Source: Puia dinghuensis
Lineage (GTDB): Bacteria > Bacteroidota > Bacteroidia > Chitinophagales > Chitinophagaceae
Direction: 5' to 3'
Assembly (NCBI RefSeq): GCF_014642875.1
Contig: NZ_BMJC01000004.1
Span: 850,571-914,570, forward strand
Length of the DNA stretch: 64,000 nt
This document shows positions 9,035-17,233 of this stretch, piece by piece; position 1 is the first letter of the stretch, and every line of letters starts with the position of its first letter. The notes beneath the pieces are model-generated. The model saw only the letters and a list, made by a program, of their open reading frames with translations. It made no database searches and had not been told where the DNA came from. The translations under genes and the position numbers were made by a program.

Positions 9035-9177
9035 AGCTGTCTGTTTGAACAAATAGACAACAAATGCCGACACCGGTCAATCGGATAAAGATATGATTTT
9101 TGGGGGGCGGGGTCATAGGGCCAGCGGTCGAATATCGATGGGGCAGCAGCCGAACTTCGTCGGTGGGTCCGGCCCGG

Positions 9178-9807
9178 TCAGCGCTTTTGCCCCAGCACGC
9201 GGGCGACGGCTTCAGCCTTGGAATTGACGTGCAGTTTGTTGTAAATGTTGCAGATATGCGTGCGGATGGTGCTGATGCTGACACAGTATTTGTCGGCGAT
9301 CTTCTTATAGCTGAGCCCATCGACAAGGGAATACAGGATCTCGCTCTCGCGGGCGGTCAGGCGATAATCTTCGACAAGGGTGGCGGGCGCGCCCTGGAAG
9401 GACTGGAGGACCCGGCGGGCGATGCTCGCGGTCATGGGAGCGCCGCCATGGTAGAGGTCCTGAACGGCCTGGACGATCTCGTCGGGCGGCGTTTTTTTGA
9501 GGATGTAGCCACTGGCGCCGGCGCGAATGGCGTCGAAAATATTTTCGTCGTCGTCGAAGACGGTGAACATCAGCACCTGGATCGTAGGAAAATGGGTCTT
9601 CACCGTTCGCACCCCCTCGATGCCGGAGATGTTGGGTAGCCCGATATCCATGAGGATAATATCGGGGAGGGCCGTCCCCACCTCGCTGACGACATTCAGG
9701 AGGTTGTTGAGGGAGGCCACACACCGCATGCCTTCCGTGCGGTTGAAAAGGCTTTCCAGGCTGCTGCGCAACGTATTGTTGTCTTCTACGATGGCGATCT
9801 TGATCAT
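9178..9807 (-). CDS. NarL/LuxR-family response regulator
   Basis: About 209 residues from the ATG giving MIKIAIVEDN (an upstream in-frame ATG at 9843 is less likely). The receiver domain shows the acidic pair E8/D9, phospho-acceptor Asp54 in LMDIGLP, Thr in MFTVFDDD and Lys in YILKKTPP. The C-terminal helix-turn-helix begins RLTARESEILYSLVDG and contains KIADKYCVSISTIRTH, the LuxR/NarL signature. It lies 44 bp downstream of a HisKA_3-type kinase on the same strand, so the two form a two-component system. No target promoter can be inferred. Confidence 0.93.
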   Translation of the reverse strand: MIKIAIVEDNNTLRSSLESLFNRTEGMRCVASLNNLLNVVSEVGTALPDIILMDIGLPNISGIEGVRTVKTHFPTIQVLMFTVFDDDENIFDAIRAGASGYILKKTPPDEIVQAVQDLYHGGAPMTASIARRVLQSFQGAPATLVEDYRLTARESEILYSLVDGLSYKKIADKYCVSISTIRTHICNIYNKLHVNSKAEAVARVLGQKR

Positions 9808-9851
9808 CGCCCCAAATATGCAACCTATTTTGGAAGATTCCAATCGGATGT

Positions 9852-11711
9852 TTAGCGGATTTTTGCGCCGATATCTACCTCGAGCCGGATGGTCGTCCCC
9901 TGGCCGGGAACGGAGGCGATGGCTACCCTTGCATTCATCCCTTCGGCACGCCGCCGCATCCCGGAGATACCATTACCGGTGAAAGAGGCGCCGGCATCGA
10001 ACCCACGGCCATTGTCCCGGACACAAAGCGTAAGATGCTCCCGGTCGAACCGCACCTCCAGAAGCGCCTGCGTGGCATCGGAATACTTCACGAGATTGTT
10101 GATGGCCTCCTTCAGGATGAGATAGATATGCTGGCGATGATCCATCGGCAGCTGCACTTCGTGGATGTTCTTCTGGATGTCGATAGTATAGTCGATGCCC
10201 TTGGCCTCGAAAAGGGTGGTGGCAAAATGGCGGATTCGTATCAGCAGGTTCTCCAGCGAATCGTTGCGGGGACTGATGCTCCAGACGATGTCATCCATCC
10301 GATCCATGAGCATAAGAGAGCTGTCCTTTATCTCATTCATGGTCTCCATGGTCTGGCTGCTGCTCTTCTCCCGCAAGGCAAGCTCGCTGAGGATGGAGAT
10401 GCTGCTCAGCGTAGAACCAATGTCATCATGAAGGTCTTGCGCAATTTTATTGCGGATATGCTGCATGCGGAGCTGCAACAGCTCGTTGGCCTTTAATTGT
10501 TCGATGAGCCGCTGCTGGCTGCTGAGCTTTTCCTGCTCCGTCAACCGGCTCTTATAGCTAAGCCCCGCCGTGAAAAAAAGCACTTCGAGGACGATGCCGG
10601 CCTGCGGAAAGACAAAGATGTCGGGTACTCCAAGATCGATGTGCCGGTTCACCTCGAGGTAGCTGAAGACAAGCCCGAGGATATGACCGGTGGCGACAAA
10701 GAGGCTGCCGGAGATGATATAAAATACAAGCGTTTTCTGACGCCGGTACATATAGATCATGAATCCGATGGAAAAGAGGAAGAGGATACCGGAGATAACA
10801 GAATATAGTTGCGTCTGCACGGGACGGTTGAAGGTAGACACGATAAAGATGAGATCGACCACCGCATAGACAAGCAGGAATTGCTCGATGCCGATCATCC
10901 ACCGATTGAGCCGGGGATAATCCCGGGGAATTTCGAGAAAGGCCCGGATAAACCGGAAGTAGAGAAAATTCGCCAGCAGCAGAAGCGTCTTGCTCAGATA
11001 CACCTTAAGCGGCGGCCAGCGGGTGAAAAGGATGTCCACGCCAAAAAGCTGCTCCTGTTTGCTGAGGAAGTAAAGGGCGAGGACAACCATGTAGAGAAAA
11101 TAATACAGATATTCCTTCCGGCGCACGATGAGCCATTGCAAGAACATATAGATCAGCTGGCAGATCATGAAGCCCTGGAAAAGCATCTGGATGATGACAA
11201 AGGAGTTGTCTGCCGGAAGATTGTGCACAAAAGCAGCATTGAGGCTGGCGCCATCATATAGAGTGAGCCCGTCGAAGTTGTATTCGTCGGTGCGCTGGCG
11301 AATGCGGACCGTAAGCGTATTACTGCTATGAGGCGACAGCCGCAGGGGCAGGACCCCGGCCTGACGCTGTAGGTAAGTGCTTCCTGCCGGGGTACGGCGC
11401 ATATTGCCGCCGGCGAGATGGATGCTATCCACCCAGATGTCTATATAGTCCACCCCGCCATAACCCAGCGAAAGGACAAGCGTGGAGTCGCTGGTATTCC
11501 GCAGGAGGGTACGTATCCAAAAATTATGGGCGCGGGGGGCGCGGTCTAGTTGCGCGAGCAAATCCGGAAAAGCAACGATTGCGGAGTCGACCATACAGAT
11601 CGACGTGTCCAGCGACAGCCCATCGGCAGCGGCAAGATTATTAACAGCCTTCTGCCCCCGGGCGGAGGCCAGGGATAGCCAGGCAAGTAATAACAATAAC
11701 GCAGGTTTCAC
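9852..11711 (-). CDS. Sensor histidine kinase with 7TMR-DISM sensor (HisKA_3 type)
   Basis: A 619-residue inner-membrane kinase. An N-terminal signal is followed by an extracytoplasmic beta-sandwich (residues ~25-165) of the 7TMR-DISM extracellular type 2 kind, often linked to carbohydrate-like ligands. About seven transmembrane helices follow (~170-390), then a coiled coil. The dimerisation helix carries the phospho-acceptor His in IAQDLHDDIGSTLSSI. The ATPase domain shows the N-box ILKEAINNLVKYS and the G-box VRDNGRGFDAG. The order kinase then regulator on one strand matches NarXL-like pairs. The signal sensed is unknown. Confidence 0.92.
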   Translation of the reverse strand: MKPALLLLLAWLSLASARGQKAVNNLAAADGLSLDTSICMVDSAIVAFPDLLAQLDRAPRAHNFWIRTLLRNTSDSTLVLSLGYGGVDYIDIWVDSIHLAGGNMRRTPAGSTYLQRQAGVLPLRLSPHSSNTLTVRIRQRTDEYNFDGLTLYDGASLNAAFVHNLPADNSFVIIQMLFQGFMICQLIYMFLQWLIVRRKEYLYYFLYMVVLALYFLSKQEQLFGVDILFTRWPPLKVYLSKTLLLLANFLYFRFIRAFLEIPRDYPRLNRWMIGIEQFLLVYAVVDLIFIVSTFNRPVQTQLYSVISGILFLFSIGFMIYMYRRQKTLVFYIISGSLFVATGHILGLVFSYLEVNRHIDLGVPDIFVFPQAGIVLEVLFFTAGLSYKSRLTEQEKLSSQQRLIEQLKANELLQLRMQHIRNKIAQDLHDDIGSTLSSISILSELALREKSSSQTMETMNEIKDSSLMLMDRMDDIVWSISPRNDSLENLLIRIRHFATTLFEAKGIDYTIDIQKNIHEVQLPMDHRQHIYLILKEAINNLVKYSDATQALLEVRFDREHLTLCVRDNGRGFDAGASFTGNGISGMRRRAEGMNARVAIASVPGQGTTIRLEVDIGAKIR

Positions 11712-11739
11712 ATCAGGGTCATTTCACGTTTCATATTGG

Positions 11740-12138
11740 TCACTCCCGGCTCATACACAGCTCGATAAGCACCCCATTGGTATCCTTTGGATGCAGAAAG
11801 CACACCAGTTTGTCATCGGCGCCTTCCTTTGGTTCGCTGTTGAGCAGGGTAAAGCCCGCCGCCGTCAGGCGGCGCATCTCGGCATGAATGTCGGCGACCT
11901 CAAAAGCGATGTGGTGCATGCCTTCACCGCGTTTTTCAATATAGCGGTTGATGACGCTGTCAGACGTCAGACCCTGCACCAGTTCGATCTTCGTGTCCCC
12001 CTGCCGGAAGAAGGCGGTGTTAACCTTTTCGCTGTCCACCTGTTCAGTCTTATAACAAGGGCTTTGTAAGAGGGTCTCGAACAGCGGAATGCTGACGGCC
12101 AGGTCCTTTACGGCGATGCCGATATGCTCGACTTTCAT
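11740..12138 (-). CDS. mce: Methylmalonyl-CoA epimerase
   Basis: About 132 residues, one of two adjacent ATGs at 12141/12138. It interconverts the (2R) and (2S) forms of methylmalonyl-CoA on the succinate-propionate route. The glyoxalase/VOC fold is visible as two repeats: KVEHIGIAVKDLAVSIPLFE and GMHHIAFEVADIHAEMRRL, with metal-ligand His residues in each and the acidic ligand in GVLIELC near the C-terminus. A separate B12-binding domain of the methylmalonyl-CoA mutase type lies at 39864. The gene is divergent from the cysteine desulfurase. Confidence 0.9.
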   Translation of the reverse strand: MKVEHIGIAVKDLAVSIPLFETLLQSPCYKTEQVDSEKVNTAFFRQGDTKIELVQGLTSDSVINRYIEKRGEGMHHIAFEVADIHAEMRRLTAAGFTLLNSEPKEGADDKLVCFLHPKDTNGVLIELCMSRE

Positions 12139-12164
12139 CATGCTTAAAGATAATCCTAAATTTG
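12133..12164 (+). promoter_or_regulatory. Candidate promoter of the cysteine desulfurase gene, almost abutting the start codon
   Basis: TAAATTTG at 12157-12164 fits TAnnTTTG exactly; TTTC at 12133-12136 with a 20-nt spacer is one mismatch from the upstream box. The predicted transcript start falls at or within a few bases of the ATG at 12169, implying a leaderless or nearly leaderless mRNA. Confidence 0.45.
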
Positions 12165-12168
12165 TCAA

Positions 12169-13329
12169 ATGAACCTACCCATCTACCTCGACTATAATTC
12201 CACCACACCTGTCGATCCGCGGGTGTTGGCGGCCATGCTGCCTTATTTTACGCAGAAGTTTGGCAATGCGGCCAGTCGAAGCCACGCCTTTGGCTGGGAA
12301 GGGGAAGAGGCGGTGGAGATCGCGCGCGAACAGGTGGCCCGCTTCATCGGCGCGGAGCCAAAGGAGATCGTCTTTACCTCGGGAGCGACGGAAGGAGACA
12401 ACCTGGCCCTCAAAGGAGTCTTTGAATCCTATGCAGCAAAAGGCAACCATATCATCACCGTCGTCACCGAACACAAGGCAGTACTCGACAGCTGCCATCA
12501 TATCCAACGGCTTGGCGGCGAAGTCACCTTCCTGCCCGTGGATGCAGAGGGATTGATCGATCTTGCCGGACTCGAAGCGGCCATCCGGCCTTCGACGGTG
12601 CTCGTCGCCGTCATGTATGCCAATAACGAGATCGGGGTGATACAGCCCATCCGCGCGATAAGCGCCATCGCCCGGCGCCATGGCATCCTGTTCTTCACCG
12701 ACGCCACACAGGCAGTGGGTAAGGTTCCGGTCGACGTCAATGCCGACGGCATCGATCTGCTGACGATGAGCGCGCATAAGATATATGGTCCCAAAGGCAT
12801 CGGCGCCCTCTATGTCAGACGGCGCAATCCCCGGGTGCGCCTCGCAGCGCAGATGGATGGAGGCGGTCACGAACGGGGGATGCGCAGCGGCACCCTCAAC
12901 GTCCCGGCCATTGTTGGCCTGGGGAAAGCCTCCGAACTCTGCCAAATGGAGATGGCCGCAGAAGCGCCAAAAGTAGCGGCACTTCGCGACCGGCTGGAAA
13001 CAGGTCTGCTCGCGATCGAAGGGGCAAGGGTCAACGGAAGCCGCGAACACCGGCTGCCCCAGGTGACCAATATCTCCTTTCCCGGCGTGGATGGCGAAGC
13101 ACTTTTGGCGGGACTGGGAAAGGACGTTGCCTTGTCTTCGGGTTCGGCCTGTACTTCGGCTTCGATGGAACCCAGCTATGTACTGAAGGCATTAGGCGTA
13201 GCCGACGACCTGGCGCATAGCTCTTTGCGACTGGGGCTGGGCCGGTTTACGACAGCCGAAGAAGTGGATTATGCCATTGGCCGGATAAGAGAAACGGTAG
13301 AAAAACTGCGGGAAAGGGCCCTGCAATGA
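12169..13329 (+). CDS. Cysteine desulfurase (IscS/NifS family)
   Basis: A 386-residue PLP enzyme that takes sulfur from cysteine for Fe-S cluster and thio-cofactor assembly. It begins with the family-typical [12 protein letters not shown]. The PLP-lysine motif is [19 protein letters not shown], and the persulfide-forming cysteine is in [15 protein letters not shown], the short-loop form of group I enzymes. Length is standard. No isc or suf genes are adjacent, so the symbol is left open (iscS or nifS type). Confidence 0.93.
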   Translation: MNLPIYLDYNSTTPVDPRVLAAMLPYFTQKFGNAASRSHAFGWEGEEAVEIAREQVARFIGAEPKEIVFTSGATEGDNLALKGVFESYAAKGNHIITVVTEHKAVLDSCHHIQRLGGEVTFLPVDAEGLIDLAGLEAAIRPSTVLVAVMYANNEIGVIQPIRAISAIARRHGILFFTDATQAVGKVPVDVNADGIDLLTMSAHKIYGPKGIGALYVRRRNPRVRLAAQMDGGGHERGMRSGTLNVPAIVGLGKASELCQMEMAAEAPKVAALRDRLETGLLAIEGARVNGSREHRLPQVTNISFPGVDGEALLAGLGKDVALSSGSACTSASMEPSYVLKALGVADDLAHSSLRLGLGRFTTAEEVDYAIGRIRETVEKLRERALQ

Positions 13330-13346
13330 CCCAAAAACACATATGA

Positions 13347-13388
13347 ATATATTATAATGAAATAATTGTAATTATTCATAATATATTA
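13347..13388. repeat. AT-rich inverted repeat downstream of the cysteine desulfurase gene
   Basis: A perfect 10-bp arm pair AATATATTAT (13347-13356) / ATAATATATT (13379-13388), with further imperfect pairing inside. It lies directly before a short ORF and could be a hairpin in RNA or a protein-binding palindrome. Confidence 0.4.
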
Positions 13389-13513
13389 TGCAGGCTAATA
13401 AGCCTATCCCCCGACAATCGACGGCAACCTTGGATACTATCCATTTATCCTTTTCAAGACGCGGTGAAATTGAAAAAAAATGCGGTGAAAAAAGCAAAGT
13501 GAAAATGGGCTGA
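13388..13513 (+). CDS. Candidate 41-residue basic peptide (low confidence)
   Basis: A short ORF (ATG at 13388, TGA at 13511-13513) encodes a Lys/Arg-rich peptide beginning MQANKPIPRQSTATLD, with no recognised family. Its stop lies 10 bp before a rho-independent terminator, in a 450-bp gap that otherwise has no gene, so a small gene or a small non-coding RNA ending at that terminator is possible. Coding evidence is weak. Confidence 0.25.
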   Translation: MQANKPIPRQSTATLDTIHLSFSRRGEIEKKCGEKSKVKMG

Positions 13514-13522
13514 AACAAAAAA

Positions 13523-13548
13523 CCCGCCTGATTAAGGGCGGATTTTTT
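13523..13548 (+). terminator. Rho-independent terminator in the gap before the GldF-GldG gene
   Basis: Stem CCGCC (13524-13528) / GGCGG (13537-13541), then six T (13543-13548). It lies ~190 bp past the desulfurase stop, suggesting a short transcript in between. Nothing was recognised in 13549-13781. Confidence 0.6.
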
Positions 13549-13781
13549 CATGCAGTTGGTTTCGGTTAAATGTCGTATGTGACCTTACCATTAATATATT
13601 TATTCCAAGGATCCGGTTACCAGCAGAGTATGCGAATATAGGGATATCTTTTATTCTACCCACTTTTCTTCACATCAAATTTCAAGTATTTTTTCACATT
13701 TTCTTTATTTTAATATACGTATGCGGCCTCACAAACAGCTCTTTTGTGGGCCAAAGGCCCAAATCCCATACCTTCGTGTTT

Positions 13782-16280
13782 ATGTGGGCAGTATGCAAAA
13801 AAGAACTCCGTCAGTTTTTTAGCAGTCTAACCGGTTATATCGCCATCATCGTCTTCCTGCTCTTGAATGGGCTCTTGCTCTTCGTGTTTCCCGACACGGA
13901 TATCCTGAGCTTTGGCTACGCTACCCTGGACAAATTCTTCGAGCTGGCGCCGTGGATCCTGCTGCTGCTGACCCCGGCAATAACGATGCGCAGCTTCTCC
14001 GATGAGTTTCGCATGGGGACATTCGAGACACTGCAGACCGTCCCGCTGACGCGGGGTCGCCTTATTATAGGTAAATACCTTGCAAGCCTCATCGTGGTGT
14101 TGATCGCGCTGCTCCCGACGCTGGTGTATTTCCTTTGTATCCAACGCCTTTCGGGCCAGGGCGGCATCGACACGGGCGCTACGATGGGCAGCTACCTGGG
14201 CCTGGTGCTGCTGGCGGGTGTCTTTACGGCGATCGGGATTTGGTGCAGCAGCTTCACAGCGAACGCCGTCGTCGCCTTCATCGTCGCGGCATTCGCCTGT
14301 TTCCTGTTGTACAGCGGATTTGCCGCCATCAGCGCGCTGCCCGTATTCAGCGCAGGCCTCGATTACTACATCGGCATGCTTGGCCTCGACTTCCACTATC
14401 GCAGCATCAGCCGCGGGGTGGTGGATGGACGCGATCTGCTTTATATAGCCAGTGTCATCTTCCTTTTCCTTTACCTCACCGGCAGACATCTGGCGGGCAG
14501 GGCCGGCCGCCATTCGCGAAGCAGGCACACGGCGGAGCAGAGCGGCGAGCCCAAGGCGGGTCGGGCTGGCGGGGCCTGGTTGCAGCCCCTGGGACTGGTG
14601 GTGGTGCTGGCCCTGGTGAACCTGCTGGCCTCGCGCCTGCATTTCCGCCTCGATCTCACCCAGGAGAAACGCTATACCCTCAGCGACGCGACAAAGGAGA
14701 TGCTCGGCCGTGTGGATGATGATATCCAGATCGACTTTTTCCTGGCGGGCGACCTGAAGGCCGGCATCCGCAAATTGGCCAAAAGCACCGACGATCTTCT
14801 TCACGAGTTCAACGAATACTGCGACGGCCGCATCCGCGTCCATCCCTACGACCCGCTGGCAACACTTGACGACAGCGCCAAGGTCAACTTCCTGGACTCG
14901 ATGCGCCGGATGGGCATCCAGCCGATGACCCAGGTAGCCCAGGCAAAGCGCGGGGAAGAGGAGAGCCAGCGCGTGGTGATCCCCGCGGCGATCGTCCGCT
15001 ATAAAGGGCACAACCGTGCCGTCAACCTGCTCTCGGGGGTACAAGAGAGGGGCGAGGGCCAGCCGGAAGAACAGCTGTATACCAATGCCGAGACCCTGTT
15101 GGAATACAAATTTGGCAGCGCAATAGACAAGATCACCCAAAAGACCGTGCCTGTCGTGGGGTATGTCATGGGCAACGGCGAACCACTGGACTACCGCGTA
15201 GTCAATCTCATCGAAGACCTCCGCCACAACTACCGGCTTGGCATCGTCGCGCTTGACAGCGTACCGGTGATCCCCGCCGAATACAAGGCGCTGGTGATTG
15301 TAAAACCTACCGAAAAATTCACCGAACGCGAAAAGCTGACCCTCGACCAATATGTCCTGCACGGCGGACAGATCATCTGGGCAGTGGATGTCCTGCACGC
15401 CGAGAAAGACAGCCTTCGCCAGGAACAGGGCTCCATCGCCTACGACCGGGGACTTGAGCTGGAAGACCTCTTCTTTCGGTATGGGGTACGCGTCAACCAG
15501 GACCTCGTCGAAGACGCCGGACAATGCGCTAACCTCTCGATCGTAGTAGGTATGCAAGGCGACAAGCCGCAGATAGAAGCGCTGAAATGGCCCTATTATC
15601 CCCTGCTCAACGGGAGCCTCACCCATCCCATCTCCAAGAACCTGGACTTTGTGCTCGCCCAATTCGCCAATTCCATCGACACGGTAAAGGCGCCGGGGAT
15701 CAAAAAGACCGTATTGCTCCAGACCTCGGCCAATTCGCGGCGGGTGAGTACGCCGGCGCTGATCACGCTGGACGTTCTGAAATATAAGGACGACCCCAGG
15801 ATGTTTCCCGAGTCGAATATTCCGGTAGCAATACTGCTAGAGGGAAAGTTTCGATCGCTGTTCGCCAACCGCGTCACAAAGTCGGAAGCGGATAGCCTGG
15901 CCAATGTGTATCACACCCCCTTTCTTGCGGAGGCAACGACGCCTTCAAGGGTGATCGTGGTCGCGGATGGGGATATCTTTATGAATGAGGTGACCAAAGA
16001 AGGTCCGCTTGAACTGGGCTTTAGCGCGGACAACGGCTACAAATTCGCCAACGAAGATTTTATCGCGAACTGTTTCGAATATATGGTCAATCCTTCGCGT
16101 ATCCTCGAGACGAGGTCGAAGGATTACACGCTACGGCTGCTCGACCCCGCAAAGGTGGAGACCGATCGATCGTTGTGGCAGTTTATCAACATCGGCCTGC
16201 CCATCGTGTTGGTGGTGTTGGGCGGCTATATTTACCAGGCGTTGCGCCGCCGCCGGTTTACCGGCAAAGCTTATCTTTGA
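13782..16280 (+). CDS. GldF-GldG fusion: gliding-type ABC transporter permease plus auxiliary subunit
   Basis: About 832 residues from the ATG at 13782 (a GTG at 13746 in frame is less likely). Residues ~1-240 form an ABC-2 permease like GldF, starting MWAVCKKELRQFFSS, with about six helices. After a basic linker and a helix (~265-290), residues ~295-800 match the GldG-type soluble region (LDLTQEKRYTLSDATKEML, VVGYVMGNGEP, VIVVADGDIFMNEV). It ends with a C-terminal helix and RRRRFTGKAYL. GldF and GldG are usually two proteins that work with the ATPase GldA in gliding bacteria. No gldA lies in this window. Gliding itself is an inference. Confidence 0.85.
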   Translation: MWAVCKKELRQFFSSLTGYIAIIVFLLLNGLLLFVFPDTDILSFGYATLDKFFELAPWILLLLTPAITMRSFSDEFRMGTFETLQTVPLTRGRLIIGKYLASLIVVLIALLPTLVYFLCIQRLSGQGGIDTGATMGSYLGLVLLAGVFTAIGIWCSSFTANAVVAFIVAAFACFLLYSGFAAISALPVFSAGLDYYIGMLGLDFHYRSISRGVVDGRDLLYIASVIFLFLYLTGRHLAGRAGRHSRSRHTAEQSGEPKAGRAGGAWLQPLGLVVVLALVNLLASRLHFRLDLTQEKRYTLSDATKEMLGRVDDDIQIDFFLAGDLKAGIRKLAKSTDDLLHEFNEYCDGRIRVHPYDPLATLDDSAKVNFLDSMRRMGIQPMTQVAQAKRGEEESQRVVIPAAIVRYKGHNRAVNLLSGVQERGEGQPEEQLYTNAETLLEYKFGSAIDKITQKTVPVVGYVMGNGEPLDYRVVNLIEDLRHNYRLGIVALDSVPVIPAEYKALVIVKPTEKFTEREKLTLDQYVLHGGQIIWAVDVLHAEKDSLRQEQGSIAYDRGLELEDLFFRYGVRVNQDLVEDAGQCANLSIVVGMQGDKPQIEALKWPYYPLLNGSLTHPISKNLDFVLAQFANSIDTVKAPGIKKTVLLQTSANSRRVSTPALITLDVLKYKDDPRMFPESNIPVAILLEGKFRSLFANRVTKSEADSLANVYHTPFLAEATTPSRVIVVADGDIFMNEVTKEGPLELGFSADNGYKFANEDFIANCFEYMVNPSRILETRSKDYTLRLLDPAKVETDRSLWQFINIGLPIVLVVLGGYIYQALRRRRFTGKAYL

Positions 16281-16294
16281 GTATAATTCCCGGC

Positions 16295-17233
16295 ATGAGT
16301 CCATTGTCTATCACGTATCTGACCTTTGGCATTGTTCTTTTACTGGCTATCATCTTCGATCTGGGGCTGCTGAGCAGAAGGGAGTCCACCATCTCGATAA
16401 AAAAGGCGCTTTTTCAAACCGTCTTCTGGGTGGGGCTGGCGATGGCCTTTTTTGGTTTTCTCTGGTATGAGGACGGTCATAAGACGGCCCTGGAATATTT
16501 CAGCGCCTACCTGATGGAGTGGAGCCTCAGCATCGACAACATCTTTGTCTTTATCCTCATCTTCTCCTTCTTCCGTGTCAAACCGATGTATTACGCCCGG
16601 GTGCTGCTCATCGGTATTCTGATGGCTATCTTCCTCCGCATCATCTTTATCACGGTGGGCATCGCACTGGTGACCCGGTTTCACTGGGTGCTCTACGTCT
16701 TTGGTGCCATCCTGATCTATACAGGAATAACGATGTTCTTCGCCGGCGGAGACGAGGAGATGGATGTGGAGGACAATGCGGTATATAAGTTCATGAAAAG
16801 ACTGTTGCCGCTGACGGGCAGCGACGGCGGAGGCAAGATGCGGGTGGTCATCGATGGCAAACGGCGGTTCACCACGCTTTTTGCGGTGGTGGTACTGCTG
16901 GCGACGACGGATATCGTCTTTGCCGTGGACAGCATCCCGGCCGTCTTTGGCATCACGCAGGAACGCATCGTCATCTATACCTCGAATATTTTCGCGGTGC
17001 TGGGCCTGCGCTCGCTGTTCTTCCTGCTGCGCGGTGCTGTCGACCAGTTTAGTCATCTGCAACAGGGCATCGCCGTCGTCCTTGTCTTCGTGGGCGTCAA
17101 AATGCTGGTGGAATATTTCAACATCATCATTCCGGTATATGTTTCCCTGCTGGTGATCCTTATTTGCATCGCAGGGGGTATCGCCTATTCCATTTGGTTG
17201 ACCCGGCAAAACAAGATAAAAGATGGGGTATAG
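16295..17233 (+). CDS. TerC-family integral membrane protein
   Basis: About 312 residues from the ATG at 16295. The TerC hallmarks are present: EWSLSIDNIFVFILIFSFF and LATTDIVFAVDSIPAVFGIT, two acidic membrane motifs on either side of about nine predicted helices, with LGLRSLFFLL near the end. TerC proteins are linked to tellurite resistance and, in recent work, to metal (manganese) export; the substrate here cannot be told from sequence. Its last 11 bp overlap the start of murF-alr, implying translational coupling. Confidence 0.92.
   Translation: MSPLSITYLTFGIVLLLAIIFDLGLLSRRESTISIKKALFQTVFWVGLAMAFFGFLWYEDGHKTALEYFSAYLMEWSLSIDNIFVFILIFSFFRVKPMYYARVLLIGILMAIFLRIIFITVGIALVTRFHWVLYVFGAILIYTGITMFFAGGDEEMDVEDNAVYKFMKRLLPLTGSDGGGKMRVVIDGKRRFTTLFAVVVLLATTDIVFAVDSIPAVFGITQERIVIYTSNIFAVLGLRSLFFLLRGAVDQFSHLQQGIAVVLVFVGVKMLVEYFNIIIPVYVSLLVILICIAGGIAYSIWLTRQNKIKDGV

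Noticed and set aside
13827..15662. A 611-codon minus-strand ORF across the GldF-GldG gene
   Set aside because: It is antisense to a gene with recognisable domains, and its translation is a low-complexity mix of His, Gln, Asp and Arg with no family features; it is a GC-bias shadow.
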